Below are positions 28,576-39,207 of a DNA stretch of 64,000 nt, in pieces; within the stretch, counting starts at the first letter, position 1, and every line of letters begins with the position of its first letter. The DNA is taken from NCBI RefSeq assembly GCF_017916325.1, contig NC_090145.1:336501-400500 (forward strand). The letters are read 5' to 3'. The translations under genes and the position numbers were made by a program. Source of the DNA: Leishmania martiniquensis (taxonomy: Eukaryota > Euglenozoa > Kinetoplastea > Trypanosomatida > Trypanosomatidae). The notes below the pieces were generated by a model. That model made no database searches and had not been told where the DNA came from. It saw nothing but the letters and a program-made list of their open reading frames with translations.

Positions 28576-29795
28576 TATGCGCTGAGTGTGCCCTTCCCAG
28601 AATATGACAAAGTAACGAGCTGCTCTGATTGCGGTGTGTGTGTGCCAATGTGTGAGCGAAGCCTGCGTGTTCGTGCAGACGGACGCTGTTCCAGAATCAA
28701 GGGCAGCAGCAGCAGCAGTAATCTCTGCTGGAGGCTGTGCTTCTCCAATGTATGTCACCTCGGCAACGATGCACGATTTGGGTAACGGAGAGCGCCAAGA
28801 CCCTTTGCCGGAGGAGAGGCACTTCCGCACGGCCGCGATGCACCAGTGGACAGGTGCTTGCAGACTGCCGAGAAGAACGCAAGGGAAGAGGTGTTCCGCA
28901 GATGAGAGAAGGTGGAGCTGCAAGCGTCCCGAGTAGGCGCACCCTGAGGAGGGGGAGGGAGACAAGGAGAGGGCGTTCTCGCGCAAGGTACGCTGAAGGA
29001 TGCGGTGCCCACGCACTCGTGATGAGTGCCATCTGCGTCTGCGACACCGCAACGTACATTCAGCGTTCGACTGAGGAGCGGGCTCACACCCGCGATGGAA
29101 TGTGTGCAGTGCGCACGTCGATGCACCGCCTCATGTGCGTTCTCTTCTCTGTTTTTTTTTCTTGCGGCGAGGCGCACAATTATCTCCTAAGCACAATACG
29201 TCGTTCAGCACCGCGCACGCGCTTCACCTCACTCTCGTCTACCCTCACCCACCCTCGCGGCTGCCTGACGACGCGCCTTTGATGCACCACACAAAGTGCG
29301 CACCATCAACGTGAATTCCTTGAGGAGGTTCGGGAACGCGTACGTACTGAAAGCCATCGGGGGGGGGGGGGCGAAGAACAGGAGGAGAAACAGGCAATGA
29401 AGAAGCGCATCACAGCCTGTAGAGGAGAGGGACCAACAGAGGGAGGGAGGGGGGAAGAGAGGAGGAGGGGATGCGTAGGCGCTGGTGTACACGCCCACAA
29501 CTACAAAAAAAAAATGAAGGAGGGAGAGAGAAGATGCGCCGAACGCTGAGTCCAATCGATGTTTGCTTCCAAAGAGGCCAAAGAGGCGAGCGAAAATGGG
29601 AGGAGGAGGGAAAGCGGCCCACTGCACTGCACCATCCGCCTGTCGAGTGGTGCTGCGAGGGCCTCTGGCAGAGGAAGAGGGGGAGGGAAGAAAACGGGGA
29701 CGTCGCATGCGTGGCTCACGCCCATCGCATTCGGTGGTGGCCCTTTCCCACCCAGCCACCTCTCCTCTTCCCTGCTCCTCTCCCGTTACACCGTG
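28576..29795. other. Intergenic spacer
   Basis: No gene seen. The sequence next to 28576 stays open in frame with the coiled-coil gene up to 29052 but has no ATG, so it is treated as 5' UTR. A 13-base G-run lies at 29359-29371 and purine-rich plus-strand blocks (29380-29730) fit minus-strand polypyrimidine tracts. Confidence 0.65.
29359..29371. repeat. Poly-G/poly-C homopolymer
   Basis: Thirteen consecutive G on the plus strand in the spacer downstream of the frameshifted membrane-protein gene. Confidence 0.8.
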
Positions 29796-32700
29796 TCAGT
29801 CGATGCTGTCCAAACGGCGCGTGAAACCTGAGCGAGACGGCGCGTTTGCTGCGCTGCTGTCGCTGAACGCTCTGTCCGTGTCCGACGAGAGCACCTCGAC
29901 ACGGGAGGACTGCCGCACGGACGAGACGGGAGGGAACGCGTTGAACCCAGCGTACGCTGGCTGCGGCGGGTTTGGAAGGAACTCTGGCGGAGGGGTGTCA
30001 TAGGGCGCGTAGTGAGGAGAGGAGGCTGGGGGGTAGGCGTCCTCGAAAGGGTGCCTCCTCGGAGACGTGGGGAAGGAGCCCGGGTAGGGGGAAGACGGGC
30101 GGCTGTGCCGTCGCTGCGATGAGGCAGAATGTGGCCAGGCAAAGGCGTCTGGCACGTAGCCTACGTCTGCGCCCTCAGCAGAGAAGCCGAAGCCGTGTCC
30201 CATGTGGCCGCCACGCGTGAAAGGCATGCCACCCGTGGCGACAAACCCCGACCCGCTGCCAAACGGAGCGTGTGGCGCTTCCGGGGCGCTGAAGACGCCG
30301 TCAGCTGGCTGGTGCGCTGCGAAGTCGAAGGGGCATTCGTCAGTCCATGGAGAGGCCGGCCGCCTTCAGCTGCCGGTACGCCCTGCCAATGCTCTTGCTC
30401 GGTACCGCGGCTATGATACGCGCGCGGCCGGCGCCCCCTCTGCCCACCGCCCTGCCTCTCATGCTGCGGTGCGGCTTCCGGGCTTTTCGCCTTGAACGGA
30501 GCTGAGGAGACAGGTTCACCGGGCGCCTCGTGCGGAGCCGTCACGGTCGACGGCGACGACGTGGCTGCCATAAATGACGTGCCTTTCCCTTTCCGCTTCT
30601 TTGGCGCAGGACCCGCGCGCCCACCGCTCCAGTTTTCCTGCGTTGTGCTTTGGGAAGCAGAGGCCCATGCGGTCGTGGGCGGGGCCGCCGCGCTGCTCGC
30701 GTTGCCCTGCTGCCGCGGTCGTTGCCGCTTGTGGCCCTCTGCGCCAGCCCTGCTGAGCCAACGCCAGCAATGCATCGCACCCTCGACAAATGCGCACGGG
30801 CGCTCACCATCCCACGGGCCCACTGCAAAGCACTTGGAAAGCACATTGCGCAGCAGCGCCACCGTCCACAGGACACAGGTCGTCACGATGCAGGTAATGG
30901 TCAGACCGCGTGCTCCAGGCACCTTGGTGCCGTCGGTGTACGCCCTCCTCGGCTCTTCTGCAACGGCAGCGGCGGCAACGTCAGTGCCTTCAGCGGGCTC
31001 GGCTTGTCTGGACGGAGGCCTCACTAGTCGGCCCTCCCGCTGAGCCCTCTGCCGCTCGTACTCCGCATACGATTTCTCCATGGTGCGGAGGAACTGCGGC
31101 AGCCTCACAGTCCTCAGAATGTCACGCAGCTCCTCGGGGCTGTACACGCGCGGCGGCCCCGGATCAGTTAGGGGCTTGAACAGGAGAGGCCCCTTCAGCA
31201 GTGGAACGGGGTAGGCACACGCTCTGGCCGCAGGGTCGAACCTTGAGCGGCGGCCGCGGTACTTGGTGGCGCAGTCCCTGTCCGTCAGCGGCTGGCAGTC
31301 GTTCGTCGCGGTCGAGAAGCGGTAGTCCCCTTCGCACAGCACTCGACTCGTCGTCTTCCCCGATGTGGAGGCGGCGTATGGGGAGGGGACACGCTCTGGC
31401 GGATCTCGGGCGAGGGTCATGTTCACCGTGTCCTGTGATGATGGCGTGACTGCCTTCTCCACATACACGACCGATGGGGCGAGGAGGGTTCGGAAAGGAC
31501 TCGTGATCGGTGTAATGGCGGAGTACGCGTCGATGACCATGAGAGGCCCATACGGCGATGTAGAGAGGCCTAGCCTCGACGCGGAGACGTTGACGCGCAT
31601 CACACTGGGGTAATGTCCCGTGTCGCCCGCGACCGGGAAGGTCCGCGTGATGCACTGCCTCGTCGCGCAGATCCTGAGCGTCCACATACCCGTCTTGAAA
31701 CTGGAAAAGGAGACGTACTCCACCTCGACAAGAATCGTGTCCGTATCCGTCGGGCTGACGTATTGCCCTGCGACCCGCGTCGGACGGCCAATCGGAAAGA
31801 GCGGCGCGATAGTGTCTGTGAGATAAGCGCTGAAGTTCTCGTATGAGAGCGACCACCCCGTCGACTTGGGCACGTCGCACTGAAAGCTGATGTCGTGGAT
31901 CGTGGTGGGGGAGGACATGGTGATGTCATCGATCCACTTGCAGCCTTTGAAAAGGTTCGGCCACAATGCTGCACCGTCCTTTTCGAAAGAGCTGAACTGG
32001 CTCGTGTTGTTCCCATCCGCCGAGGTGTAGAAGCCCAGCGGGTAGTTCATGCAGGCGCTTCTGTCACGGCGGTAGTTGGCCGGTGTGTAGCTGATGCACT
32101 GATTCCCTGAGCAGAATGAACTAGCAATAACAGGGATAGGAGACGACCTCGACTCGGCACTCGTTAGGCTGTTCCCTTGGCGGCACAGTGCGTAACCGCG
32201 AGAGGGCAAGGTGTAGGGTGGACTTGCTGTAACGCCCTCCAAGACTGCGCTCGCGTTCACGGTGCACGTTGCGGATTCCCCGGTCGACTGGTTCGCCTTC
32301 ATTTCACACGAAGCCGCCTCCGCTGCCTCTCGGAATCGGACAGTGCTGTCGACGTTGAAGGTGAAGTGCCTCAGCAGGTACGGGATCGGGGCACCTGTGC
32401 ACATGTACGGGGGCACGGGGCTGTCCACCAGCTCGAACTTCCTGTAGTGGCTCGAGCTCACTGCACAGCAGGCCTTCGAGGCGTCGCACTCCGCATCGGC
32501 GGCCGGTGTCCCTGCCACCACCGCCGCAGACTCGGACTGGGACTGGTAGCTCCCCACGCTGAGGTTCCCCACATCGTACACGTACTTTGTGTTCTGCTTC
32601 ACCACCTCCATCTTCGAGGGCCGCACGGACCGCCACAGCGTGCCGTTCGGGTCCTGAATCAGCGGGTACTCGGCGGAGGTGAGGTTGATCGCAAAGTCAA

Positions 32701-33024
32701 GGCCAGGATTCGGCACGTCGAAGACGAGCCGCAGCGCGGCATTTGTGGAGATACGCTCCGGCGCGATGGCTTTGCGGTGCTCTGCGTCCTATCCACGAGC
32801 GTGGCAGGCGAGAGGAACGGGTCGGCCACGGTCATGCTGAAGCTGACGGGCAGCACCGATACTCTGGCACCGCTCTCAGGGTCGACGGCATCGTCGTGCG
32901 ATGTTCGGATCACCGGTTTCGTGTATGGGGGTCGGAGCTTTCCCTCCGCAAGGGTGCCAGCGCAGCCCCCAACAAGGACGAGTATCCACACCGCCACGAG
33001 GCACCGGCGCGGTGAAGTGCGCAT
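29796..33024 (-). pseudogene. Type I membrane protein gene broken by frameshifts (pseudogene or assembly errors)
   Basis: An ATG at 33024 opens a signal peptide (CLVAVWILVLVGGCAGTLA). After about 80 residues the frame must change, near 32770, to continue as a long ectodomain with many Cys and N-glycosylation sites, starting around LRLVFDVPNPGLDF. A transmembrane helix follows (LTITCIVTTCVLWTVALL), then a basic disordered tail with a PKKRKGKG-type cluster. That frame stops at 30161. Coding-like sequence continues, however, in a second frame (SIGRAYRQLKAAGLSMD, about 30340-30440) and then a third (DECPFDFAAHQPADG), which runs to a stop at 29796. Ectodomain and tail have the base and residue texture of a maintained gene, so the breaks are recent or are sequence errors. 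The family is not recognised. The gene would encode roughly 1,070 residues if read through. Confidence 0.65.
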
Positions 33025-33634
33025 GGCGATTTGACAGGAGAGGTGGAGTCGGGGAGAAGCGGCGCACGGGCCGCCGCAGCAGAGGAGGACACACCGCGTA
33101 GACGTACACAGGCGGAATCTGAACTGTATATGAGTCTGTGAGAGGGGAGGGGAGGATCTGAAAGTGAAAGCGGCAGAGAGCAGAGAAAAGAAATGAAGCG
33201 CCTCTCTGAGTGTTAAGTAAGTGTAACAGGGCAAAGAAGGCGGAACGTGCGTGTGCGTGTGTGTGTGTTGGGGGAGGGGAGGGGGGGAGGAGGGGTGGCG
33301 GAAGGGGGACGGGAGACAGACGCTTTGTGTAGAGGGCCGACAAGAGAGACGCGAGACGGCCATATCGATGTGGTGTGGCGTGGCGTACCCCTCCCCCTGC
33401 CGACCGAAGAGGGAAGGGAGAGCTGTGGGCACACGTCTATGCACAGCATCTCCATCCATCGAGCGGCTACTCGATCAGGTCCAGCGCATGAGTTCTATGC
33501 GCGCGAGATCCTGTGAAGGCTTGTTTCTTTGCACTCGAAAGGTGGCAGTGCGGCAGGCAAGACGCCGCTCGACACATACGCACAAGACCCAACATGCGAC
33601 AGCACCCAGCAAGCACTCACCAACACATCACCTC
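33025..33634. other. Intergenic spacer
   Basis: No gene seen. (TG)n near 33248-33267 and a purine-rich plus-strand stretch (33140-33310) suggest minus-strand splice-acceptor pyrimidine tracts upstream of the ATG at 33024. Confidence 0.65.
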
Positions 33635-34756
33635 CTACGCACCCTGCACGGGCGGATCGGTGGGCATCACCGTTCCTGGCCGGTGCATGGGTGGCGCGTA
33701 CCGGGGGATGGGCTGGTACACCGGCTTCTGTATCTCGTCCGCCTCCAGCTGAGCCGCCAGGGGTGACATCTGATCCCCGTGCTTGCGATTGCCACCCACG
33801 AACAGGCGTGATTTCTTGGCAATGTCTCGGCTGTTGTAGTTGAAGCTGGATGCCGTGTGGCCTCTGCTATTCGCGTAGCCACCGGCGTTCATCGTGCCGC
33901 GCGCGAAACGCGCCGTCATGCAGATGCTGCGCATCGTAATGCCGAGCTTCCGGGGCTCTGACCACTCCACAGGAAAGGGGTTCATGCCCGACTCACCCAG
34001 TCGCTCCATCGAGAGGGGGAAATCTTGATCACACAGTACGTCGTAAACGTAGTTCACACCTGCCAGGTGCGAGAAAAAGCAGCACCCGGGCTCCAGTTTG
34101 ATGATCTGCCACGGCACCTTTGGAATCCGCTTTACCACCTGCTGCGCCACGTTATGGCCGTGCTCCGTGTCGCTGATGACGAGTGTGCGCTGCCCCGCAA
34201 AGGCGATCACATCACTTAAGGGCGGACTATCTGGCAGCATCTCAACCGGCTCCACACACAAGGAACGCGCCTGCTCGGCTTCCGCCTCCGATGGTGCGAT
34301 GGCGCCGGTCATTGTCATCATGGATAACTTGTTTGTGCGTGGCGTACCGTAGCCCATCAGTATGCCGTGAGTGGTCGATATAAAGTCACTGCCGCTCGCG
34401 CGGCCGCCCTTCACGTCCTGCAGCACGTGGTTCACGTCGCCCGTGGCACCCCACCCACGCATGTACCGGATAGTCTCGCTGATCTCAGCCGACCGGTGCT
34501 CCCGCCCGAGCTTCGGCATCGGGATGATCAGATCGTGATGCTGGAAGAAGAGATCGTTTGTGAAGAGGCAATCGTAGTAGGGGCAGCTCTTCATCTCATG
34601 AAACTGCTCAATGAGCTGCGATTGCCGCAACACCTGGAAAAAGTTCCTCACCTGGCGCACAAAAAGCTCCGCGTCCACCTCTTCGCCGGACGGGGAGTGC
34701 GTCGGGATCGTCTGCGTTGGCGGAAGCCTGTACAGCACATTCGTGTAGCGCCGCAT
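33635..34756 (-). CDS. DDAH/amidinotransferase-fold (pentein superfamily) protein, 373 aa
   Basis: The frame is open to 35125 without an earlier convincing ATG; translation from 34756 (MRRYTNVLYR) gives 373 residues. The core matches the pentein pattern of dimethylarginine dimethylaminohydrolases: CLFTNDLFFQHHDLIIPMP (residues 63-81) like the FxxD-with-acid segment, then an EHRSAEI element, then SGSDFISTTHGILMGYGTPR (121-140) followed by TN, like the family's EGGDV...GxSxRTN block. LEPGCCFFSHLAG (221-233) could carry the active-site His. Pentein hydrolases act on guanidino groups through a Cys-His-acid set, with the Cys near the C-terminus. Here that position is not an obvious Cys, so activity is uncertain. 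The C-terminal 70 residues are polar and Pro-rich. Family assignment is from pattern recognition only. Confidence 0.7.
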   Translation of the reverse strand: MRRYTNVLYRLPPTQTIPTHSPSGEEVDAELFVRQVRNFFQVLRQSQLIEQFHEMKSCPYYDCLFTNDLFFQHHDLIIPMPKLGREHRSAEISETIRYMRGWGATGDVNHVLQDVKGGRASGSDFISTTHGILMGYGTPRTNKLSMMTMTGAIAPSEAEAEQARSLCVEPVEMLPDSPPLSDVIAFAGQRTLVISDTEHGHNVAQQVVKRIPKVPWQIIKLEPGCCFFSHLAGVNYVYDVLCDQDFPLSMERLGESGMNPFPVEWSEPRKLGITMRSICMTARFARGTMNAGGYANSRGHTASSFNYNSRDIAKKSRLFVGGNRKHGDQMSPLAAQLEADEIQKPVYQPIPRYAPPMHRPGTVMPTDPPVQGA

Positions 34757-35659
34757 CGCAGCCCAAAGCAGCGAGTGGTGACCACATCGGCTAGTCTGAG
34801 TACGAACAAAGAACCTTGTAAGTGTCCACCCGGCGGATAGTCGGAGCGTCGTGGATAGCGGCACACACAGTGCAAGGAAATGTGCCGTGCGACCGGCAGT
34901 CCTCGCACTCCAAGCAGCCACAGTGTCCCCACAAGGCATTGTAGTGAGGGAGGGGAAGGGGGGGGCAGCGCCGCGACACAGAGACCCATCGACTGCGCCC
35001 AGCCCACACTCCTCTTTGTTCCCTGCAATCAGCCCGTGCATACACACCTGCGCCTCACACACATCCCGCGCACTACTCGAGAGGGGGGGACGTTGGCCGC
35101 TGGCGAAGAGCACAAAGGGGGGCAAAGAAAAAAAAAGAGGGGAATTGAGGCAGGTGGGCGAAGTCTTTCAGAGCGGCTGCTGGACGAGGAGCGAAAGAAA
35201 AGGAAAAACAGCGGCGAGGAGAGAGAGAGAGACAGAGACAGAGGTGGCGCGACGTAGCGGCGCAGCTGCCTACGCCACTGACGAGACAGGAGCGCCCTTC
35301 GCACTCCTATTCCCGACGAAGCAGGCGCAGATGCCCGCTTGCGCGGGCCACAGCAACGCTACGCGATATCATGAAGTTGTACGGCGCGCCGTGCTTCGCC
35401 CTTGTCGCTTGAAGCGATGCGTGGGGGCAATGTTGCACTGCCGACACAGCGCACAGCGGGTGCAGCATGCGAGACGAATACTGGCAAGGAAAACAGAGCG
35501 AAGGAAAACAGCGAAGCCCATTCGGATCTGTGCCCTCGTGCCAAGGACCCGGCAAGGGTCACAGTGCTCGGCATTGCGCGTTGAATCTACGACGCGAGGT
35601 GAGCTAAACACACACACACACATACCTTCCCCTCCCCCCGTCCACGTCTCTAATCATCG
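34757..35659. other. Intergenic spacer
   Basis: No gene seen. The sequence immediately upstream of 34756 stays open in frame but lacks protein-like texture. (AG)n-type purine stretches at 35190-35245 on the plus strand are pyrimidine-rich in the minus-strand sense, and (CA)n lies near 35608-35622. Confidence 0.65.
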
Positions 35660-36775
35660 TCAAGGTGACGCCACTCGCACGACAAGCTTTTTGTGATCCA
35701 CGCCTCCGGTCGCTGAGCGGTCCAGCGCCTTGGCGGCTTCGGCAAACGGCAGAACTTCCATGTCCAGGCGAAAGGAACCGTTAAGGTATAGCTTTGCCAC
35801 TTGGTCGCCGATGTGCCGTAGCTGTGGCCGCGTCAGCGGATGGTCATGAAGACCGTTCAGGAAGACGTAGTACACCGACAGTTGACGACGGAATAGCACA
35901 TCGCTCTCAGGAATCAAAACCCCAGACAGCAGGCAGACGGCGCCGCCAAACCGAAGCACGTCGGTGAAGCGCTCCGCGTCCCGCGTGTTGCTCACGGCGA
36001 GGTAGTAATCCACCCCATATCCCTCTGTAGCGTCCAGGATTTGATCTACCACCGCGAAACCGTCCTGATCGCTCAGCACCTGATCCGCACCGATGCTGCG
36101 CACGTAGTCTGCGCTGCTCGGAGAGCACGATGCGAACACGTAGAGCCCCATGTTGTGCGCCAGCTGCACAGCGGAGCTTCCCACTGCGCCAGACGCACCG
36201 TCGACGAAGATGCTGCGGCCCTGCTCGATGCGCAGCTTGTCGAAGAGGGCAACATACACGGTCCACACGGCGCACGGGATGGCCGCAGCTTCCTCATACG
36301 AGAAGGACCTCGCCTCGCCAGCCGGGATGGGCACCGCTACAGACTCCTCCATCACCGCGTACTCGCATAGGGAGCCGCCGCACGCGTTCGTGAGGCTCGC
36401 ATGGAACATGACCCGATCTCCAGTATTCCACTCCATCACCTTCTCACCGACACTCTCGACTTCACCAGCGCCGTCGACGCCAACCACATACGGGTATGGG
36501 TAGCTCGGTGGCCTGTGATGCATCCCTTTGAACCCCAGAAGCCTGCTGCCGGCAATATCAGGACGAGAGTTGGAGGCGGGGAACATGACCCGTTTCCAGT
36601 CGACGGGGTTGATGCTGGCTGCGTGCACCTTGACACGGATCTGTGTAGGGCCCGGTGCCGGCAGCATGACGTCCGACAGTTTCACCGCGTCTGTCGACCA
36701 CTGCAGCGCCGGCTTCTCGACACACCAACCCTCGCATTTCACCGGCGCCACCTGTGTGCCAGCCCTCCCATTCAT
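35660..36775 (-). CDS. MDR-superfamily zinc-independent oxidoreductase (quinone-oxidoreductase-like), 371 aa
   Basis: The first in-frame ATG is at 36775, giving 371 residues. It has an N-terminal GroES-like domain with VKVHAASINPVDWKRV (residues 48-63) and VVGVDGAGEVESVG (97-110). A Rossmann NAD(P)H-binding domain follows, with the motif GASGAVG at 193-199 and an EAAAIPCAVWTVYVALFDKL lead-in. The zinc-ligand Cys set of classical alcohol dehydrogenases is not evident. This is the arrangement of NADPH:quinone reductase/crotonase-neighbour MDR enzymes that reduce quinones or enones with NADPH. The usual family length is about 330 residues; the excess is a short N-terminal extension and a loop near residues 65-95. 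The next gene upstream on the same strand (37810-39207) is a divergent paralogue, suggesting old tandem duplication. The substrate is unknown. Confidence 0.88.
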   Translation of the reverse strand: MNGRAGTQVAPVKCEGWCVEKPALQWSTDAVKLSDVMLPAPGPTQIRVKVHAASINPVDWKRVMFPASNSRPDIAGSRLLGFKGMHHRPPSYPYPYVVGVDGAGEVESVGEKVMEWNTGDRVMFHASLTNACGGSLCEYAVMEESVAVPIPAGEARSFSYEEAAAIPCAVWTVYVALFDKLRIEQGRSIFVDGASGAVGSSAVQLAHNMGLYVFASCSPSSADYVRSIGADQVLSDQDGFAVVDQILDATEGYGVDYYLAVSNTRDAERFTDVLRFGGAVCLLSGVLIPESDVLFRRQLSVYYVFLNGLHDHPLTRPQLRHIGDQVAKLYLNGSFRLDMEVLPFAEAAKALDRSATGGVDHKKLVVRVASP

Positions 36776-37809
36776 GCTGTGGCCGTATTTTCTCTTGTTT
36801 CTCTGCCCTATATTTTGTTCTTGGGGATGGGAGGGGCAAAGGAGGTTTGGGTTAGCGGCAGTGGATCGTGGTGTGCTGCTTTTACATGCATACATATATG
36901 GATACAGAGAACTTGAGGTCACCCGATGGCAGTCCCTAAAATTGGGCTGCGGTGAAGCCGTGCAGGCAGCACGCGTGAAAGTCCACACATACACACACAC
37001 GCACAGAAAACGAACGCTGTAAAGGCGCAGTTGGCGTCCCTCCTCTCTCGCCCTCACTCTCCTTCTCGCTTTGAATCACCGCACGTCGAACTAGGCGTGC
37101 CATGTGGGGGCGAGGCAGGGAAGAGGAGTTGGCAAGAGAGAGAGAGACAGGGCAGTAGACATGCGCGTGCCCATTCAGACATCGCCAGGAAGAAGGGGGG
37201 AGGGGGGAGGAGGGCAAAGGGCAGAACGGGTGGCATACAAGCGCTTCCGTGAAACATTCTCTCTTTTTCACCTTCCCACCCATCCCTCCGTATCCTGTTC
37301 GCTTCGAATGGCTCGCATAGAATGGCGGCCGGCTCCCCACCCCCTTCCCCAGCCTCGCGCCAACTCACATGGAAAAGGAAATACAGATTCCGATGCGCAG
37401 CCATCACAACGATGGCTGCTCCCTACCCTGAGAGGAAGGCTGTCAGCGCTATCACAGGTACAACTCGATGGAGCCCATGGCGTTTGTGGTGCTTTGAGGT
37501 GGTGGTGCAACGCGAGAGAGCACACGCAAAGGGGGAAAGCGAAACAAAGTACACCAAATCGGGGAAGGTGCTTCTTTGCGATACCCGCCGCCCTCGCATA
37601 CGCACACACACACACACACGCAGGGCGGGAGAAGGGGGAAAGAAAAGAGGGGAAGAGGCAGGATGCTGCGCGCGCACTCGCGCAGACGCGCCGCCATGTC
37701 CGCCACGGATTCGACGCTGCACTCTTTCCCAGCCGCAGCGGGCGGGGGGGGGGGGGGGCAGAAATGAGATGGAGTCATACGCATAAACTTCTGCCCCCGG
37801 TGATATCGC
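36776..37809. other. Intergenic spacer between the two MDR genes
   Basis: No gene seen. It holds (CA)n at about 36984-37000 and 37602-37618, plus-strand purine tracts (37100-37215), and a 15-base G homopolymer at 37744-37758 just past the stop of the upstream paralogue. Confidence 0.65.
37744..37758. repeat. Poly-G/poly-C homopolymer
   Basis: Fifteen consecutive G on the plus strand, about 50 bases past the stop codon of the minus-strand MDR gene at 37810. Confidence 0.8.
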
Positions 37810-39207
37810 CTAGGCGTCTACCGCACCCGCTGAAGCGCCCGAGGCCTTTTGCATCACCTCTTTCTGAAAGCGGCGCTGAGCCTTTTCGTAGAGCTGAGCA
37901 CGTCGGCGGCGCTGGCGCTCTTCCTGGTCCTCGCCTGGGTGGAAGCTGGTCAGCACCATCTTGCCGCGGCCGTGGCCTGATGCCACTGCGTCCAGTGCAT
38001 CGATCGCTTGCGCAAAGGGCACCTCCTCTACACTAACGCTGAAGGCACCTTGCATGTAAAGCTGCACGACCAGTTCCCCCATAATCTTCAGCTGCCCTCG
38101 CGCCAGGGGGCTTTGATGATGCATCCCCAGGAACACATAGTGCACCGACAGCTGCCGGCGAAACACTATGTCACTACTAGGGACGAGCAAGCCCGTCAGG
38201 ACGCAGAGCGCGCCACCGAATCGCACCGTCTCGCAGTGTGCCTCCGTCATGGACGCGCTGGCGCACTCGAGCAGGTAGTCCACCCCGTAGTTGTCTGTAT
38301 GCGTTAGAATGTCCTTCACGACATCCGTGCGAGTATAGTCGACGACGTAGTCCGCGCCGAGGCTCTGAACGTAGCGTACATTCGGTGTCGAGCAGCTCGC
38401 AATCACGTAGAGCCCGAAGTAGTGAGCCAACTGCACCGCCACGGAGCCGACGCCGCCTGAGGCGCCGCTAATGAAGATGGCCCGCTGTGCCTGTACTCTC
38501 AGCTTGTCGAACAGTGCAACGTACGCGGCGGTGGCAGCAGCCGGCAGCGACGCCGCCTCGACCAAGTCGATGAAGCGGACGAGTATGCCTTCATCGGTAG
38601 GGGAAGAAGGCGGCGCGGGCACGACCTCTGGCAGCCTCCACACAATGTCACTGTCAACCACGGCATACTGGCAAAAGCTCCCGCCGCTACCTCGCGTGAA
38701 ATCAGCCATGAAGGCGACGCGGTCACCCACTCGGATGTTAGGGACTTCGGCAGAGTCGTCCATCTCGCCCTCCGAGGCGGGAGTCCACCCGACGCTCTCC
38801 ACGATGCCAGCGCCCTCAATGCCGACTACGTAGGGGAACTCAAACGGAGGCCTTGGGTGACGGCTTGCATAGCGGCTTTCGTTGTTCGTACCAACTGCAG
38901 GGGAGTCTGGCAGCACAGTAGTGCGGTGAGCATCAGCGGGGTTGACGCCGGCAGCGTAGATTTTCACGCGCACCTGGCGCGGCTGCGGAACCGGGATCTC
39001 GATGTCAGACGAGTAGACCACGTTTTGGCGCGACCACGAGGCGCTACCTTTTGATGCGACCCATCCAGCGCACAAGATAGGCTTTCCCGACGTCTTCTCG
39101 AAGTGCAGCATTGATGGCTTCAGAGGCGGCACGGGGAAATTAGAAAGGAGGGAGACAGGCGGCTGTACTGGCCCCGCACTACTGTTCGCCGCATGCTTGC
39201 TTTCCAT
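37810..39207 (-). CDS. MDR-superfamily oxidoreductase (quinone-oxidoreductase-like), 465 aa, with extended termini
   Basis: The frame opens earlier only through a GTG; the first ATG is at 39207 (MESKHAANSS), giving 465 residues. It is the same architecture as the neighbour at 35660-36775: a GroES-like domain with VRVKIYAAGVNPADAHR (about residues 79-95) and VVGIEGAGIVESVG (127-140), then a Rossmann domain with SGASGGVGSVAVQL (247-260). It differs by a Pro-rich N-terminal extension of about 40 residues, a loop of acidic and Pro residues near 141-158 and 194-208, and a highly charged Arg/Gln/Glu-rich C-terminal extension of about 45 residues. No zinc-binding Cys cluster is seen. Likely an NADPH-dependent quinone/enone reductase; the substrate is unknown. 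The two genes are separated by about 1 kb of spacer. Confidence 0.88.
   Translation of the reverse strand: MESKHAANSSAGPVQPPVSLLSNFPVPPLKPSMLHFEKTSGKPILCAGWVASKGSASWSRQNVVYSSDIEIPVPQPRQVRVKIYAAGVNPADAHRTTVLPDSPAVGTNNESRYASRHPRPPFEFPYVVGIEGAGIVESVGWTPASEGEMDDSAEVPNIRVGDRVAFMADFTRGSGGSFCQYAVVDSDIVWRLPEVVPAPPSSPTDEGILVRFIDLVEAASLPAAATAAYVALFDKLRVQAQRAIFISGASGGVGSVAVQLAHYFGLYVIASCSTPNVRYVQSLGADYVVDYTRTDVVKDILTHTDNYGVDYLLECASASMTEAHCETVRFGGALCVLTGLLVPSSDIVFRRQLSVHYVFLGMHHQSPLARGQLKIMGELVVQLYMQGAFSVSVEEVPFAQAIDALDAVASGHGRGKMVLTSFHPGEDQEERQRRRRAQLYEKAQRRFQKEVMQKASGASAGAVDA

Noticed and set aside
28576..29052. A 5' extension of the coiled-coil protein by 159 residues
   Set aside because: The extension contains no ATG and loses the coiled-coil and codon texture; treated as 5' UTR.
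34757..35125. A 5' extension of the DDAH-like protein by 123 residues
   Set aside because: The extended part lacks family similarity and looks like spacer translation; the ATG at 34756 fits the domain start.
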